Of a DNA stretch of 8,852 bases, positions 1-6,785 are shown in pieces. The stretch is taken from positions 1 through 8,852 of the forward strand of contig JABGQJ010000292.1 of NCBI GenBank assembly GCA_018648945.1. The letters are read 5' to 3'. The notes beneath the pieces are model-generated. The model saw only the letters and a list, made by a program, of their open reading frames with translations. It was not told the origin of the DNA and searched no databases. The stretch is from Victivallales bacterium. Its GTDB lineage: Bacteria; Verrucomicrobiota; Lentisphaeria; Oligosphaerales; Lenti-02. Position 1 is the first letter of the stretch, and every line of letters begins with the position of its first letter. The position numbers and the translations under genes were made by a program.

Positions 1-172
1 AGAAGGCAATCGCACAGAACACGGTCCCTATCGCGAGCATAACCGGAGAGAGGAGAATCCCATCCCACCAGGTCCTGGGCAGAACCACCACCGGTGCAAA
101 CGCCCCCCAGCCAAGCATCAGCCAAGTGTAGACAGAAGCCAGTCTTCGTTTGCTGCTATCTTCTCCATCCAT
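1..172 (-). CDS. Small membrane protein, C-terminus cut off by window edge
   Basis: Reading the minus strand from an ATG at 172 gives 57 uninterrupted codons up to the window edge, beginning MDGEDSSKRRLASVYTWLML. After a charged, hydrophilic N-terminus of about 10 residues come two hydrophobic stretches, roughly residues 12-32 (rich in W, L, V) and 39-57, separated by a short loop containing PRTWWDG. This is typical of an inner-membrane protein. A GGAGGG lies 11 bases before the ATG, a rather long spacing. A second ATG at 168 is in another frame and soon hits a stop. The gene lies 46 nt downstream of the membrane-protein gene at 219-455 on the same strand, so the two are probably co-transcribed. 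I do not recognise a family. The coding call rests on the open frame, the composition and the neighbour. Confidence 0.6.
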   Translation of the reverse strand, partial: MDGEDSSKRRLASVYTWLMLGWGAFAPVVVLPRTWWDGILLSPVMLAIGTVFCAIAF

Positions 173-218
173 TGCGGCGGTAACCCTCCCTGCATCCCAA
201 CGGCGAATTGTGGGTCGG

Positions 219-455
219 CTACATACTGGGGCCGAGGGATTCCGTTCCTTCCTTCACCTTCGGTCGTGAGGCATGGAACAGCGCAGCCGACAGTGCCCCC
301 AATATGGTTCCGGAGCAGAGAGCAATGAGAATCTCAGTGTACCCGATCACCGGAGCGCGGAAAACGACACCGAGTATCCCCACCGTGCCGATGGCGAGAT
401 GAAACAAGCATATCGCCCCGATGAGACAGCCGAGGATCCGGAGTAGAAATGCCAT
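219..455 (-). CDS. Small two-helix membrane protein of unknown function
   Basis: This 78-residue protein begins MAFLLRILGCLIGAICLFHL. It has two strongly hydrophobic segments, about residues 3-32 (interrupted by an FR near 32-33) and about 38-61, followed by a short polar tail with lysines and glutamates. The start at 455 is chosen because GAGGAG (462-467) sits 6 bases upstream. The frame stays open to 812, but that extension runs through the palindromic repeats and gives low-complexity sequence, so I discount it. The gene is followed after 46 nt by another membrane-protein gene on the same strand, suggesting a two-gene operon. No conserved motif is recognisable. Function is unknown; it could be a small integral membrane subunit or a stand-alone protein. 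Confidence 0.65.
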   Translation of the reverse strand: MAFLLRILGCLIGAICLFHLAIGTVGILGVVFRAPVIGYTEILIALCSGTILGALSAALFHASRPKVKEGTESLGPSM

Positions 456-493
456 TGTCTTCTCCTCATGTAACGGCGAGTTCTGGGCCAGCC

Positions 494-532
494 ATGTACT
501 GGGACTGAAGCTAAGGCTTCGACCCTGGGTAT
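494..532 (+). other. Imperfect hairpin in the gene-free region before the lyase gene
   Basis: A perfect core GAAGC-TAAG-GCTTC lies at 507-520. It is extended by a wobble pair, two mismatches, a GGG/CCC block and further partial pairing out to about 494 and 532. Several non-Watson-Crick positions are G.U if the plus strand is transcribed but A.C on the minus strand, which favours a plus-strand RNA structure. It is the first of a run of hairpins ending near 786. It also lies about 40-80 nt upstream of the divergent minus-strand gene starting at 455. Confidence 0.4.
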
Positions 533-570
533 GCAACCGGCCGCACGGACGACGACCTGTTCCCGGTCCG

Positions 571-643
571 CAACCCCACCCGCTTGGTGGAACGGACTGG
601 CGCAGCCGGTTCGTATCGCCAAGCCACGTCGAGGGGTCCGGGG
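571..643 (+). repeat. 73-nt direct repeat, copy 1, containing a 43-nt imperfect palindrome
   Basis: This segment recurs exactly 102 nt later with only two differences (603 C to T, 627 C to T). Inside it, 582-601 pairs with 605-624 around the 3-nt loop GCA. Of 20 positions, 15 are Watson-Crick pairs, 4 are G.U wobbles if the plus strand is RNA, and one is A.A. Outside the stem, ACCCC (573-577) could pair with GGGGT (633-637). One difference between the copies lies in the loop and the other outside the arms, so the stem is identical in both. It resembles a REP-like or structured-RNA repeat. No protein is supported here, although both strands have open frames. Confidence 0.75.
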
Positions 644-672
644 CTGGCTCCGCCTTCCGCCCTGGGTGCCAA

Positions 673-745
673 CAACCCCACCCGCTTGGTGGAACGGACT
701 GGCGTAGCCGGTTCGTATCGCCAAGCCATGTCGAGGGGTCCGGGG
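673..745 (+). repeat. 73-nt direct repeat, copy 2, containing a 43-nt imperfect palindrome
   Basis: This is the second copy of the repeat at 571-643, with 71 of 73 positions identical. Its stem arms are 684-703 and 707-726 with loop GTA at 704-706. The copies are separated by a 29-nt unique spacer (644-672). The last bases of this copy overlap the next hairpin at 741-760. Confidence 0.75.
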
Positions 746-760
746 AGACTGGTCTCCCCG
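741..760. other. Perfect 9-bp inverted repeat
   Basis: CGGGGAGAC and GTCTCCCCG flank a central TG, a perfect palindromic stem of 9 bp. In RNA the loop would open to at least 4 nt. It directly follows repeat copy 2 and precedes a second GC-rich hairpin. It could be part of an intergenic repeat element, an RNA stem or a protein-binding site; the sequence alone cannot decide. Confidence 0.5.
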
Positions 761-768
761 GCGGGGTT

Positions 769-786
769 CGGGGCTGGCCCCGTTTT
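769..786 (+). terminator. Short GC hairpin followed by TTTT, terminator-like
   Basis: CGGGG and CCCCG form a 5-bp stem with a CTGG loop, followed at once by TTTT (783-786). This has the form of a weak intrinsic terminator for plus-strand transcription. No plus-strand gene precedes it in the window; only the hairpin-rich segment 494-760 does. It would therefore either end transcription of that segment or insulate the promoter that follows. The T-run is short, so activity is uncertain. Confidence 0.35.
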
Positions 787-794
787 CCTACCGG

Positions 795-823
795 TCTACA
801 GGCAGTCGGCAATGGTGTATAGT
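795..823 (+). promoter_or_regulatory. Candidate sigma-70-type promoter for the heparinase-like gene
   Basis: TCTACA (795-800, 4 of 6 matches to TTGACA) is followed after 17 bases by TATAGT (818-823, 5 of 6 matches to TATAAT). Transcription would begin near 830, giving a leader of about 33 nt before the ATG at 863. That leader contains the Shine-Dalgarno sequence AGGGGAG at 848-854. The spacing is ideal for a housekeeping promoter, but the consensus used is that of E. coli and may not hold in this organism. Confidence 0.45.
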
Positions 824-862
824 GAGGAGAACGTTAGGCTATCGATCAGGGGAGTCCTGCAC

Positions 863-3800
863 ATGCTCTTGCGAGTCGCCTTCTGCCTGCTGGGGGTTGC
901 CGTGTCCACTTCCGCCCTGCCGCCCAATCTGGCCCAGACCGCGCGTCTGTCGGCGACAACGTCCGCCTCCAAGGCGACCGGTAAGTACGGTCTGGAGCGG
1001 CTGCGTGACAGCCTGGCGGGGACCCATTGGGCGAGCGCGGCCAAGCCCCCCCTACCGCAGTCGATCACGCTGGAATGGGACGAGCCCGTCACCTTTGACG
1101 TCCTGAGCGTCAACATCTTTGCCCGCCGCATGGCCAATCTATACGCGAGCTGGCAGCAGTTCGAAGTCCATCTCGACGGCGCGCTCGCCCAAAGCGTGGA
1201 GCTGCCGCCAGACGAGGACTTCGCCATCGTTCGCTTCCCGAAGCCACAGACAGCCCGGGTCTGCGAGTTGCGAGTCACGGCGGTTGTCAGCCCAAAAACC
1301 TACTTGGGGATCAACGAGATCGGGGTGTACCTAGACACCAAGAAGCAGATCCATCCCCCCCGCAAAATGGCCACTCGGACCCCGCGCGAATCCCTGCAAG
1401 TGCTAGGCCGAACGGAACGCCCCTGTGTCTACTTCACCCCGGCCGATGTGACCCGCGCGCAACGCAACGCCACCAACACGGAATGGGGTCGTGAGGAAAA
1501 GGCCAAGCTGGTCGCTGCCGCTGCGAAGTGGTTGGCGCGGAGTGATGAGGAGTGGCTGGCCTACCTGCCACCACCGGGTGCCTGCTATGCCTACGGCTTC
1601 ACCGGTTGCCCAATCTGCGGAAGTTCCCTCGGCACCTGGGCCAGCACCCGTTGCTCCTGGGACATACCCGGCAAAGTGAGTTGCCCCAAGGGGCATGTCC
1701 TGCCGAATGCCGAGTGCCCTGACGACGGCACTGGTTTCAAGGCGGAGGACGGTCGCTTCCACTACCTCGTCGGGAGCTGGAATTCCTGGGTCACCGAGCA
1801 ATGGACCCGCCATGCCATCCCCACCCTCGCCCACGCCTACGCCTTGACCGGTGACGAGAAGTACGCCGAACGCGCCGCCTTCTTCCTGGATGCCCTGGCC
1901 TCCATCTACCCCGAATCCACTGCCGGTTCCTGGGACTACCCCAGCCGGCCGCCGAGCGGACGCTTTGCCCGGCCATGGTATCAGGTTTCCCGGAATCTCG
2001 TCGTCTACATCGAGGCCTACGATCTGCTCTATACCAGCCCCGCCTTCCGCCGCCCTTCCCTACGGCCCCGCCTGGAGGCCACCTTCCCCGCTGGCGCCAC
2101 GGCGCAGTCCCGCGCCGTCCGCACCAAGGATGCCTATGGCTACAGCAAGCCCGGCATGACCCGCCGGGGGAACGTGGACCGCAACCTGGTCCTTGATGGC
2201 GCCTGGTACTGCTACCAGCACACGTTCGCGGGCAAGCTGCACAACGGCCATGCCGACTACATGCGCGGTGCCCTGGCCGCTGGCGCCCTGCTTGGGATCG
2301 AGCCCTTCGTGGAGAATGCGGTCACCAGCCCCTACTCCATCTACGCCATGCTCCAGAACAACCTGGACCGCGATGGCCGCTACTACGAGACCGCCCTCGG
2401 CTACGCGCTCCACACCCGCAATCTCTACCTCACCTTCGTCGAGCCATTGAAGAACTGGCGCAGTGCAAGCCGTCCCCAAGGTGTGGATCTCTTCGCCAAC
2501 GCCCGCATGCGCCGCTTCTACCGACTTCCCGAACTGGAGATGGGCTGTGCCGGGCACAACCCCAACTTCGGCGACGCCGGCCCCGATCCCAGCCTCCGCT
2601 TCCCCCGCAACCCACCCTACTCCCGCACCGACTACAACTATGCCGAACGCCTCCTTGCCCACACCACAGGCAAGCAACAGGCCGAGGCCGCCCAACTGGT
2701 GGGCTTTCTGGCGGATGGCAATGTGGAGAAGGCGCGCCGTGCCTTCCCCGCCAAGCGTTGGCTCCTTTATCACGCCGAGCCCGTGCTCACGGCCCCGGAC
2801 GGCCCGGACTTCACCAAGGAACTGGCGGCATCCCATCTCTTCGGGCAGAAAGGCATCGCCATCCTGCGGGATGGGGACGGCGAACACAGCCAAGCCGCGT
2901 TCCTCCGCTTCGGACCATCGCTGAACCACGGCGATCTCGACGATCTCGGCCTGATCTACTACGCCAAGGGACGGCAGATGCTGTATGAGATCGGCTACGG
3001 TCTCGGCAGCACCCACACCCAGGTCGGTTGGGGCACACAAACCGCGTCCCATGCCATCGTCACCGTCGACGAAGCCAGCCAGAAGGGCGGCTCCGGCGGG
3101 TCGCTCCGACTCTTCGCGGCCCTGCCTGGGCTCAAGCTCGTCGAAGCCGAGTCCCCCCTCGGCTACGAGTCTCGGGGCGTCACGCTCTACCGGCGTACGG
3201 TCGCGCTCCTCGGCTCAGCTGAGAACCAAGTGCTGGTGGATCTCTTCCGGGTCCAAGGCGGCAGTCAGCATGACTACGGCTTCGGCGTGCAGACCCGCAA
3301 TGCCACGGTGACCGGTCTCGAACTTGGACCCGAGCAAAGCGGTTCCCTCGCCGAGGGCGTGGCCTGGGGGGAACGTCTCGGGCGCGATGGCGATGTCCAG
3401 GGATTCCCCAACAAGCCCTACTGGAACCCCCCGCCTGGCAACGGCTACGGCTTCTTCTTCGACCCCCGTCACGCCGTCGCCGCCGAGCCTTTCGTGGCCG
3501 ATTTCGTCCTCGGCGGACGCAACGACGCGCGTCTGCGGGTCCATGCCCTCCCTGAACCGGGGACCGAAGCCATCCTCGCCAAGGGGCCCGGCCTCTATCC
3601 CCACAACCCCGCCGCCACCTACCTGCTTCTCCGCCGCAAGGCCGACGCGCCTCTGGCCAGCACCTTCGCGACCGTCTATGAGCCGACCGCCCGCGCCAGA
3701 GGCCGCGCGGGCATCGGTCGTCTGGACCTGGAAGCGAAGCTGGTCGACAGCAATGCCGAGACCAAGCAAATCCCCGGCCTCGACGTACTCCTCCTCAAGG

Positions 3801-4888
3801 GCTCGAAGGCGGGTGACTTCATGGAGTTCGCAGTCGATGCCCCGGCGACCGGGATCTACCAGGTTGCCGCCGATATTCTCCGCGCTCACAGCTATGGCAC
3901 CACCCAGGTCCTTGTCGATGGCAAGCCTCTTGGCAAGCCCTATGTCGCCACTCATGCCACCATCGACGGCCCCCATCGCATCCTCTTCGGCCAACTCCAG
4001 CTTCAGGCGGGCACCCATCGCATCCGGTTCCAGATGGCTGGCGAGGATGCGTTCTTCCTCGGCATCGCCTCTCTGATCGTCGCCCTTCCCGAGCAAGTGG
4101 CTGAGCCAACCGAGGCCACCCCCTTGGTCGAGTGGGCCAAACGTCTCGCTGTCCAATCCAGCGACCCCACCGCCTGCGGCACCCACCTCCGGCATCTGGG
4201 CCGTGATGAAATCCTCCTCAGCGCCAGCGGCAACGGCCCCCACCGGGCCGAAACCTGCTTCGGGCCGGTCTCCTGGCAAGGCTCCGTCGTTCTCCTCGGC
4301 GGCCGCAAGGGGCGGCTGGAGACAGTTTCCGGGATCGGTGCGGGAGCGGTTCGCGTCGCCAACCAAGCAGTCGGCCCGCCTGCCGGCGGCTGGACGGGCA
4401 CGATCCAAGCCATTGACTACGACCGACACACAGTCGAAATCCAGAGCGACCAACCCTTGCCGGACACGCTCGGCTCGGTGGCCCGCGTCAGCAACCCCGC
4501 CTACTCGCGCACCACGGGCTATCGCATCCACGGACTGCGCGCCCTCGGCCCCAAGCGGTTCCTCCTCGATCTGGGCGACCAGAGCCCCATCCTCGGGCAC
4601 GGGCGGGTCCACCAGCTTGCCTCCGACACCAGTCTCAAGACCGATGTCCCCCATGAGTACGCGCGCTCCGTAGTGGGCGGTGCCGACTCCCGGTTCTTTG
4701 ACGGCAAGACCATCCGCAACGATGCCGGGGCCACCACCCGCATCAAGCGGCTCCGCTTTGGTGCCCCCATGGCCCTCACCGTGCAGTCCACCGAGGGCTT
4801 TGCCGAAGGCGACCGCTTCACCTACCTGGACCTCGCCCCCGGCGACCAGCTCCACATCCCCGCCGCCTGGCAGGTTCCCCTCCCGTGA
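863..4888 (+). CDS. Exported heparinase II/III-like polysaccharide lyase, multidomain
   Basis: This 1341-residue protein probably cleaves an acidic polysaccharide outside the cytoplasm. The ATG at 863 is chosen because AGGGGAG sits 8 bases upstream and a signal peptide (MLLRVAFCLLGVAVSTSA) follows. Upstream in-frame starts at 584 (TTG) and 812 (ATG) would bury this signal, and the first runs through non-coding repeats. Domain order by eye: a discoidin (F5/8 C)-like domain, about 25-155, ending INEIGVY; an alpha-helical toroid-like domain, about 185-640, with a four-cysteine zinc-ribbon-like insert (C249, C252, C264, C274); and a heparinase II/III-type beta-sandwich, about 660-880, with NHGDLDDL (H689, D691) and later FRVQGGSQHDYGFG. 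A carbohydrate-binding-like beta module follows at about 970-1075 (AGDFMEFAVDAPATGIYQV), then about 260 C-terminal residues I do not recognise. The family hallmark is usually HxH or HxHxD; here it reads HGD, so catalysis is likely but not certain. The substrate is unknown. The gene is monocistronic, with a convergent neighbour at 5161-5847. Confidence 0.85.
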   Translation: MLLRVAFCLLGVAVSTSALPPNLAQTARLSATTSASKATGKYGLERLRDSLAGTHWASAAKPPLPQSITLEWDEPVTFDVLSVNIFARRMANLYASWQQFEVHLDGALAQSVELPPDEDFAIVRFPKPQTARVCELRVTAVVSPKTYLGINEIGVYLDTKKQIHPPRKMATRTPRESLQVLGRTERPCVYFTPADVTRAQRNATNTEWGREEKAKLVAAAAKWLARSDEEWLAYLPPPGACYAYGFTGCPICGSSLGTWASTRCSWDIPGKVSCPKGHVLPNAECPDDGTGFKAEDGRFHYLVGSWNSWVTEQWTRHAIPTLAHAYALTGDEKYAERAAFFLDALASIYPESTAGSWDYPSRPPSGRFARPWYQVSRNLVVYIEAYDLLYTSPAFRRPSLRPRLEATFPAGATAQSRAVRTKDAYGYSKPGMTRRGNVDRNLVLDGAWYCYQHTFAGKLHNGHADYMRGALAAGALLGIEPFVENAVTSPYSIYAMLQNNLDRDGRYYETALGYALHTRNLYLTFVEPLKNWRSASRPQGVDLFANARMRRFYRLPELEMGCAGHNPNFGDAGPDPSLRFPRNPPYSRTDYNYAERLLAHTTGKQQAEAAQLVGFLADGNVEKARRAFPAKRWLLYHAEPVLTAPDGPDFTKELAASHLFGQKGIAILRDGDGEHSQAAFLRFGPSLNHGDLDDLGLIYYAKGRQMLYEIGYGLGSTHTQVGWGTQTASHAIVTVDEASQKGGSGGSLRLFAALPGLKLVEAESPLGYESRGVTLYRRTVALLGSAENQVLVDLFRVQGGSQHDYGFGVQTRNATVTGLELGPEQSGSLAEGVAWGERLGRDGDVQGFPNKPYWNPPPGNGYGFFFDPRHAVAAEPFVADFVLGGRNDARLRVHALPEPGTEAILAKGPGLYPHNPAATYLLLRRKADAPLASTFATVYEPTARARGRAGIGRLDLEAKLVDSNAETKQIPGLDVLLLKGSKAGDFMEFAVDAPATGIYQVAADILRAHSYGTTQVLVDGKPLGKPYVATHATIDGPHRILFGQLQLQAGTHRIRFQMAGEDAFFLGIASLIVALPEQVAEPTEATPLVEWAKRLAVQSSDPTACGTHLRHLGRDEILLSASGNGPHRAETCFGPVSWQGSVVLLGGRKGRLETVSGIGAGAVRVANQAVGPPAGGWTGTIQAIDYDRHTVEIQSDQPLPDTLGSVARVSNPAYSRTTGYRIHGLRALGPKRFLLDLGDQSPILGHGRVHQLASDTSLKTDVPHEYARSVVGGADSRFFDGKTIRNDAGATTRIKRLRFGAPMALTVQSTEGFAEGDRFTYLDLAPGDQLHIPAAWQVPLP

Positions 4889-4907
4889 CGAACTGGGGGC
4901 GGGAGCA

Positions 4908-4960
4908 TCAGGGATCGACGGCGACAGTGAGTTGGGCCATGTAGAGCGTGCATGTGCTGG
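4908..4960 (-). pseudogene. Short remnant of the tail of the ConA-like domain found at 5930 and 8306
   Basis: Read on the minus strand this segment ends STCTLYMAQLTVAVDP and a TGA stop (4908-4910). This matches the last residues of the copies at 5930 (SKCTLYLDQLSIAVDP) and 8306 (SKCTLYLDQVTITVEP). About 44 of 53 nucleotides are identical to the 5930 copy, including the first 17 in a row. Upstream of the match the reading frame no longer resembles the domain. Just past the stop, a GGGGCGGGAG block also occurs beside the 8306 stop, so the duplicated DNA reached beyond the gene end. I see no gene in the rest of 4889-5160. Confidence 0.6.
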
Positions 4961-5160
4961 CCCTTGGGTGCGAGTCTTGTGGTGTTCCACTATGTTGCCG
5001 AGGACCCGGCACCCCGCTCCTTCCCGCCTGCTGCCACGACTGCCCCGAGCAATGACGTTGCGGTCGGCGGTCGTCAAAACAGGCCGAAATCCATGCCAAA
5101 GCCCCCACAAGACGGGACGGGCCCATCATACGCGGGCATATCTGCTTCTTCGGTTCGGTT

Positions 5161-5847
5161 CTATCTCTCCTTCGCAGGCGTAACTTCGAGATTGGCAAAG
5201 TAGGCACTCTTGTGATAGGTGGTCAGGCCGACACCCCCTTCTGAAAGCCCGTGCTTCAAATCCTTCACCACCAGGCTGGGGGTCGTGGCACTATTGACGT
5301 ACACCTTGGCGGTCACCCCCGCGATCACGATTCTCACATGAAACCAACCGATCTCCGAAAGCTCAGCTTTGGCTTCATATACGCCCGGGTGGTTCTTCCG
5401 CAAGTAGGACCAGCCGTACTTGGTCCCTGACGCGCAGTATTGGATCGCGTTCTCGGTGCCGGACCTGAAAGGACGGAAGTAGATGTTCTCAAACACCCGT
5501 TTGCTGTTGTCTCGGACCTTCAGATTCCTGGCCACCTTGTCCTGTACGCGGAACGCCACACCGATATAATGGTCCCCTTTGGCAGAGGCGGCAATGTCCA
5601 GTTCAATCGTACCGTCCCTGAAGGACATGCCACGCCGGCAGGCCAGCGTCAGCGTTTTGGATGACATCAGATGGAGAGCCTTCTTGCCTTGGTAGTTCTT
5701 AACCGCAATCGTGCCGTTCGTCACCTTCCAGTCGCCAGCAGCCTGCTTCGCCTCCGGCGCGCCCTTGATCCGGGCTGTGTCCGCGCACAAGCTCCCGCCA
5801 GCGAGGGCGAGAGCCAGGACTGTGATGATCAGGTGTCTGCAGTTCAT
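5161..5847 (-). CDS. Small exported ConA-like (LamG/DUF1080-type) beta-sandwich protein
   Basis: This is a 228-residue protein. The ATG at 5847 has AGGAAA (5853-5858) in the usual position and opens a signal peptide, MNCRHLIITVLALALAGGSL followed by CA, with likely cleavage before D23. The cysteine at 21 lacks a proper lipobox, so it is probably not a lipoprotein. The mature part is beta-rich with the pattern of concanavalin A-like domains: a strand GTIELDIAASAKGDHYIGVA, then FRVQDK, a WFHVRIVIAGVTAKVYVN segment, and the closing motif GGVGLTTYHKSAYFANLEVTP split over two strands. Proteins of this kind often bind or, in DUF1080 relatives, act on carbohydrates, but no catalytic residue can be assigned here. 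It converges with the heparinase-like gene across 272 nt, which suggests but does not prove a shared polysaccharide-related role. The open frame upstream of 5847 is a shadow of the domain fragment at 5930-6323. Confidence 0.75.
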   Translation of the reverse strand: MNCRHLIITVLALALAGGSLCADTARIKGAPEAKQAAGDWKVTNGTIAVKNYQGKKALHLMSSKTLTLACRRGMSFRDGTIELDIAASAKGDHYIGVAFRVQDKVARNLKVRDNSKRVFENIYFRPFRSGTENAIQYCASGTKYGWSYLRKNHPGVYEAKAELSEIGWFHVRIVIAGVTAKVYVNSATTPSLVVKDLKHGLSEGGVGLTTYHKSAYFANLEVTPAKER

Positions 5848-5929
5848 TGCTCTTTCCTCTGAAGTTGTCATGAGGGAGCCGGAGTCAGTCCTACTAAGGC
5901 AGCAGGCGGGGCGCATGCGGTACGGGGGA

Positions 5930-6323
5930 TCAGGGATCGACGGCGATGGAGAGTTGGTCGAGGTAGAGGGTGCACTTGCTGGTGTTGGGGTTGAAGCCGA
6001 TGCACTGGACGCGGCGGATGGCCTCTTCGGCGAAGGGCAGTTCCTGGACGATCCTGTCGGCAACGGTGAGGTAGAAGGTGGTTCTGGCGAGGTCGGCGGC
6101 GATCTCAACATCGTACCACGTGCCCAGTTGGAAAGCGAGGCCATCGATCTTCCTGGTGAGGCTCTTATAGAAGCTGACGCTGCCGTTGGGCCAGACGCGG
6201 ACGTGAAAGGTGCGGTGCTGGAACTCCTCGATGCGGCTGTCGAAGGCATCGATGTCGACGGCGACGCGGTTGGTCGCGGGGACGTGGAGTCGGGCCCTGA
6301 CGCTCATCGTGCCACCAGCGGTA
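5930..6323 (-). pseudogene. 5'-truncated copy of the C-terminal ConA-like domain of the gene at 8306
   Basis: The minus strand from an ATG at 6307 to a TGA at 5930-5932 encodes 125 residues that align without gaps to the last 125 residues of the gene at 8306-8852, with roughly three quarters identical. The block from LPFAEEAIRRVQ to CTLYLDQ is invariant. Similarity continues a few codons before the ATG (AGGT against TGGT) and stops near 6323; the frame then meets a TAA at 6347-6349. There is no signal peptide and no convincing ribosome-binding site, so this looks like a domain cut from its parent gene. However, the frame is intact, and the DNA differences in the conserved block are synonymous, so the truncation is recent or the piece is still translated. 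It could be annotated as a 125-residue CDS at 5930-6307. Confidence 0.65.
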
Positions 6324-6324
6324 C

Positions 6325-6353
6325 TTGACGAGCCCCAAAAAAGAGCTTAGCCT
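6325..6353 (+). promoter_or_regulatory. Candidate promoter for the small membrane protein at 6398
   Basis: TTGACG (6325-6330, 5 of 6 matches to TTGACA) is followed after 17 bases by TAGCCT (6348-6353), a weak -10 match (3 of 6). It sits exactly at the end of the truncated domain copy and about 45 nt before the ATG at 6398. The -35 and spacing are good and the -10 is poor. Confidence 0.3.
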
Positions 6354-6397
6354 AGCCATGGTTCCGGAAATGGCTTGAGCAACCCGGGGAGCGAGAC

Positions 6398-6748
6398 ATG
6401 CGAAAACGAGCTGCCACCCTGATCTGCGCTGCGGTATTCGCGCTTTTCCACGTCATCGTTGTAGCCATGCCCGTCATTTTGTCAGGCGGAGGTGGTGAGA
6501 AGCAAGCATTCGCTGTCATCTACTTCGACTTGCCCCTTGTTGTGGCACTTGAACTCATTCCTGGCGGCGAGAAGCTCCTGGGGGGAAACCTGACGGCATA
6601 TGTGGCCTTCGTCTCGGTGGTGGGAACGCTGATGTATGCATGTTGCGGGGCACTGATCGGGTATGCTGTCGATCGAGTCCGGGTGAGGCTTTCCCGACCA
6701 CGCGCAATCGCGGACCATCCCGCTGAGACAAGACAGCCGCTCCCTTAG
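6398..6748 (+). CDS. Small three-helix membrane protein of unknown function
   Basis: This is a 116-residue protein beginning MRKRAATLICAAVFALFHVI. GGGAG at 6387-6391 lies 6 bases before the ATG. Three hydrophobic segments are visible: about residues 6-29, 37-55 (AFAVIYFDLPLVVALELI) and 67-90 (AYVAFVSVVGTLMYACCGAL). A basic, proline-containing tail follows (DRVRVRLSRPRA). The positive N-terminus and tail suggest both ends face the cytoplasm with some ambiguity, since three helices would place them on opposite sides. It has no same-strand neighbour and converges tail to tail with the oxidoreductase gene, 37 nt apart. Its codon use appears less GC3-biased than that of the large lyase-like gene. 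I recognise no family. Confidence 0.7.
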   Translation: MRKRAATLICAAVFALFHVIVVAMPVILSGGGGEKQAFAVIYFDLPLVVALELIPGGEKLLGGNLTAYVAFVSVVGTLMYACCGALIGYAVDRVRVRLSRPRAIADHPAETRQPLP

Positions 6749-6749
6749 A

Positions 6750-6779
6750 GGAACGGCGGGTGGTGCTCCCCCCCCGTCC
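6750..6779. terminator. GC-rich hairpin between convergent genes, possible shared terminator
   Basis: In the 37-nt gap between the two convergent stops, 6750-6763 can pair with 6768-6779 around a TGCT loop, giving about 11 bp with three single-base bulges. The 3' arm includes a run of eight C. There is no T-tract on either strand, so a classical intrinsic terminator is not demonstrated. The position between converging genes is what makes the role plausible. Confidence 0.25.
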
Positions 6780-6785
6780 TTGACG

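Noticed and set aside
571..745. CRISPR array
   Set aside because: Only two long repeats with one 29-nt spacer, internal palindromes of 43 nt, and no cas genes nearby; the geometry fits a REP-like or RNA element better.
219..812. 197-residue minus-strand open frame ending in the small membrane protein
   Set aside because: Only the last 78 residues look like a protein; the rest translates the tandem repeats, and a good ribosome-binding site supports the start at 455.
584..862. N-terminal extension of the lyase-like protein from a TTG at 584
   Set aside because: It runs through the two palindromic repeats, yields duplicated low-quality sequence and would hide a good signal peptide with its own Shine-Dalgarno at 848-854.
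2060..3052. 330-residue minus-strand open frame
   Set aside because: Same reason: antisense shadow of the lyase gene with no recognisable domain.
3215..5110. 631-residue minus-strand open frame
   Set aside because: It is a mirror of the GC-rich plus-strand lyase gene; composition is G/A/E/V-rich with no motifs and no Shine-Dalgarno, and it overlaps a clearly coding frame.
5848..6249. In-frame upstream extension of the ConA-like protein at 5161-5847
   Set aside because: The extension is serine/proline-rich and is a frame-shifted shadow of the domain copy at 5930-6323; the same shadow composition appears at the 8306 copy.
5711..6328. 205-residue plus-strand open frame
   Set aside because: It is antisense to the domain copy at 5930-6323 and to the N-terminus of the ConA-like gene, with no start signals.
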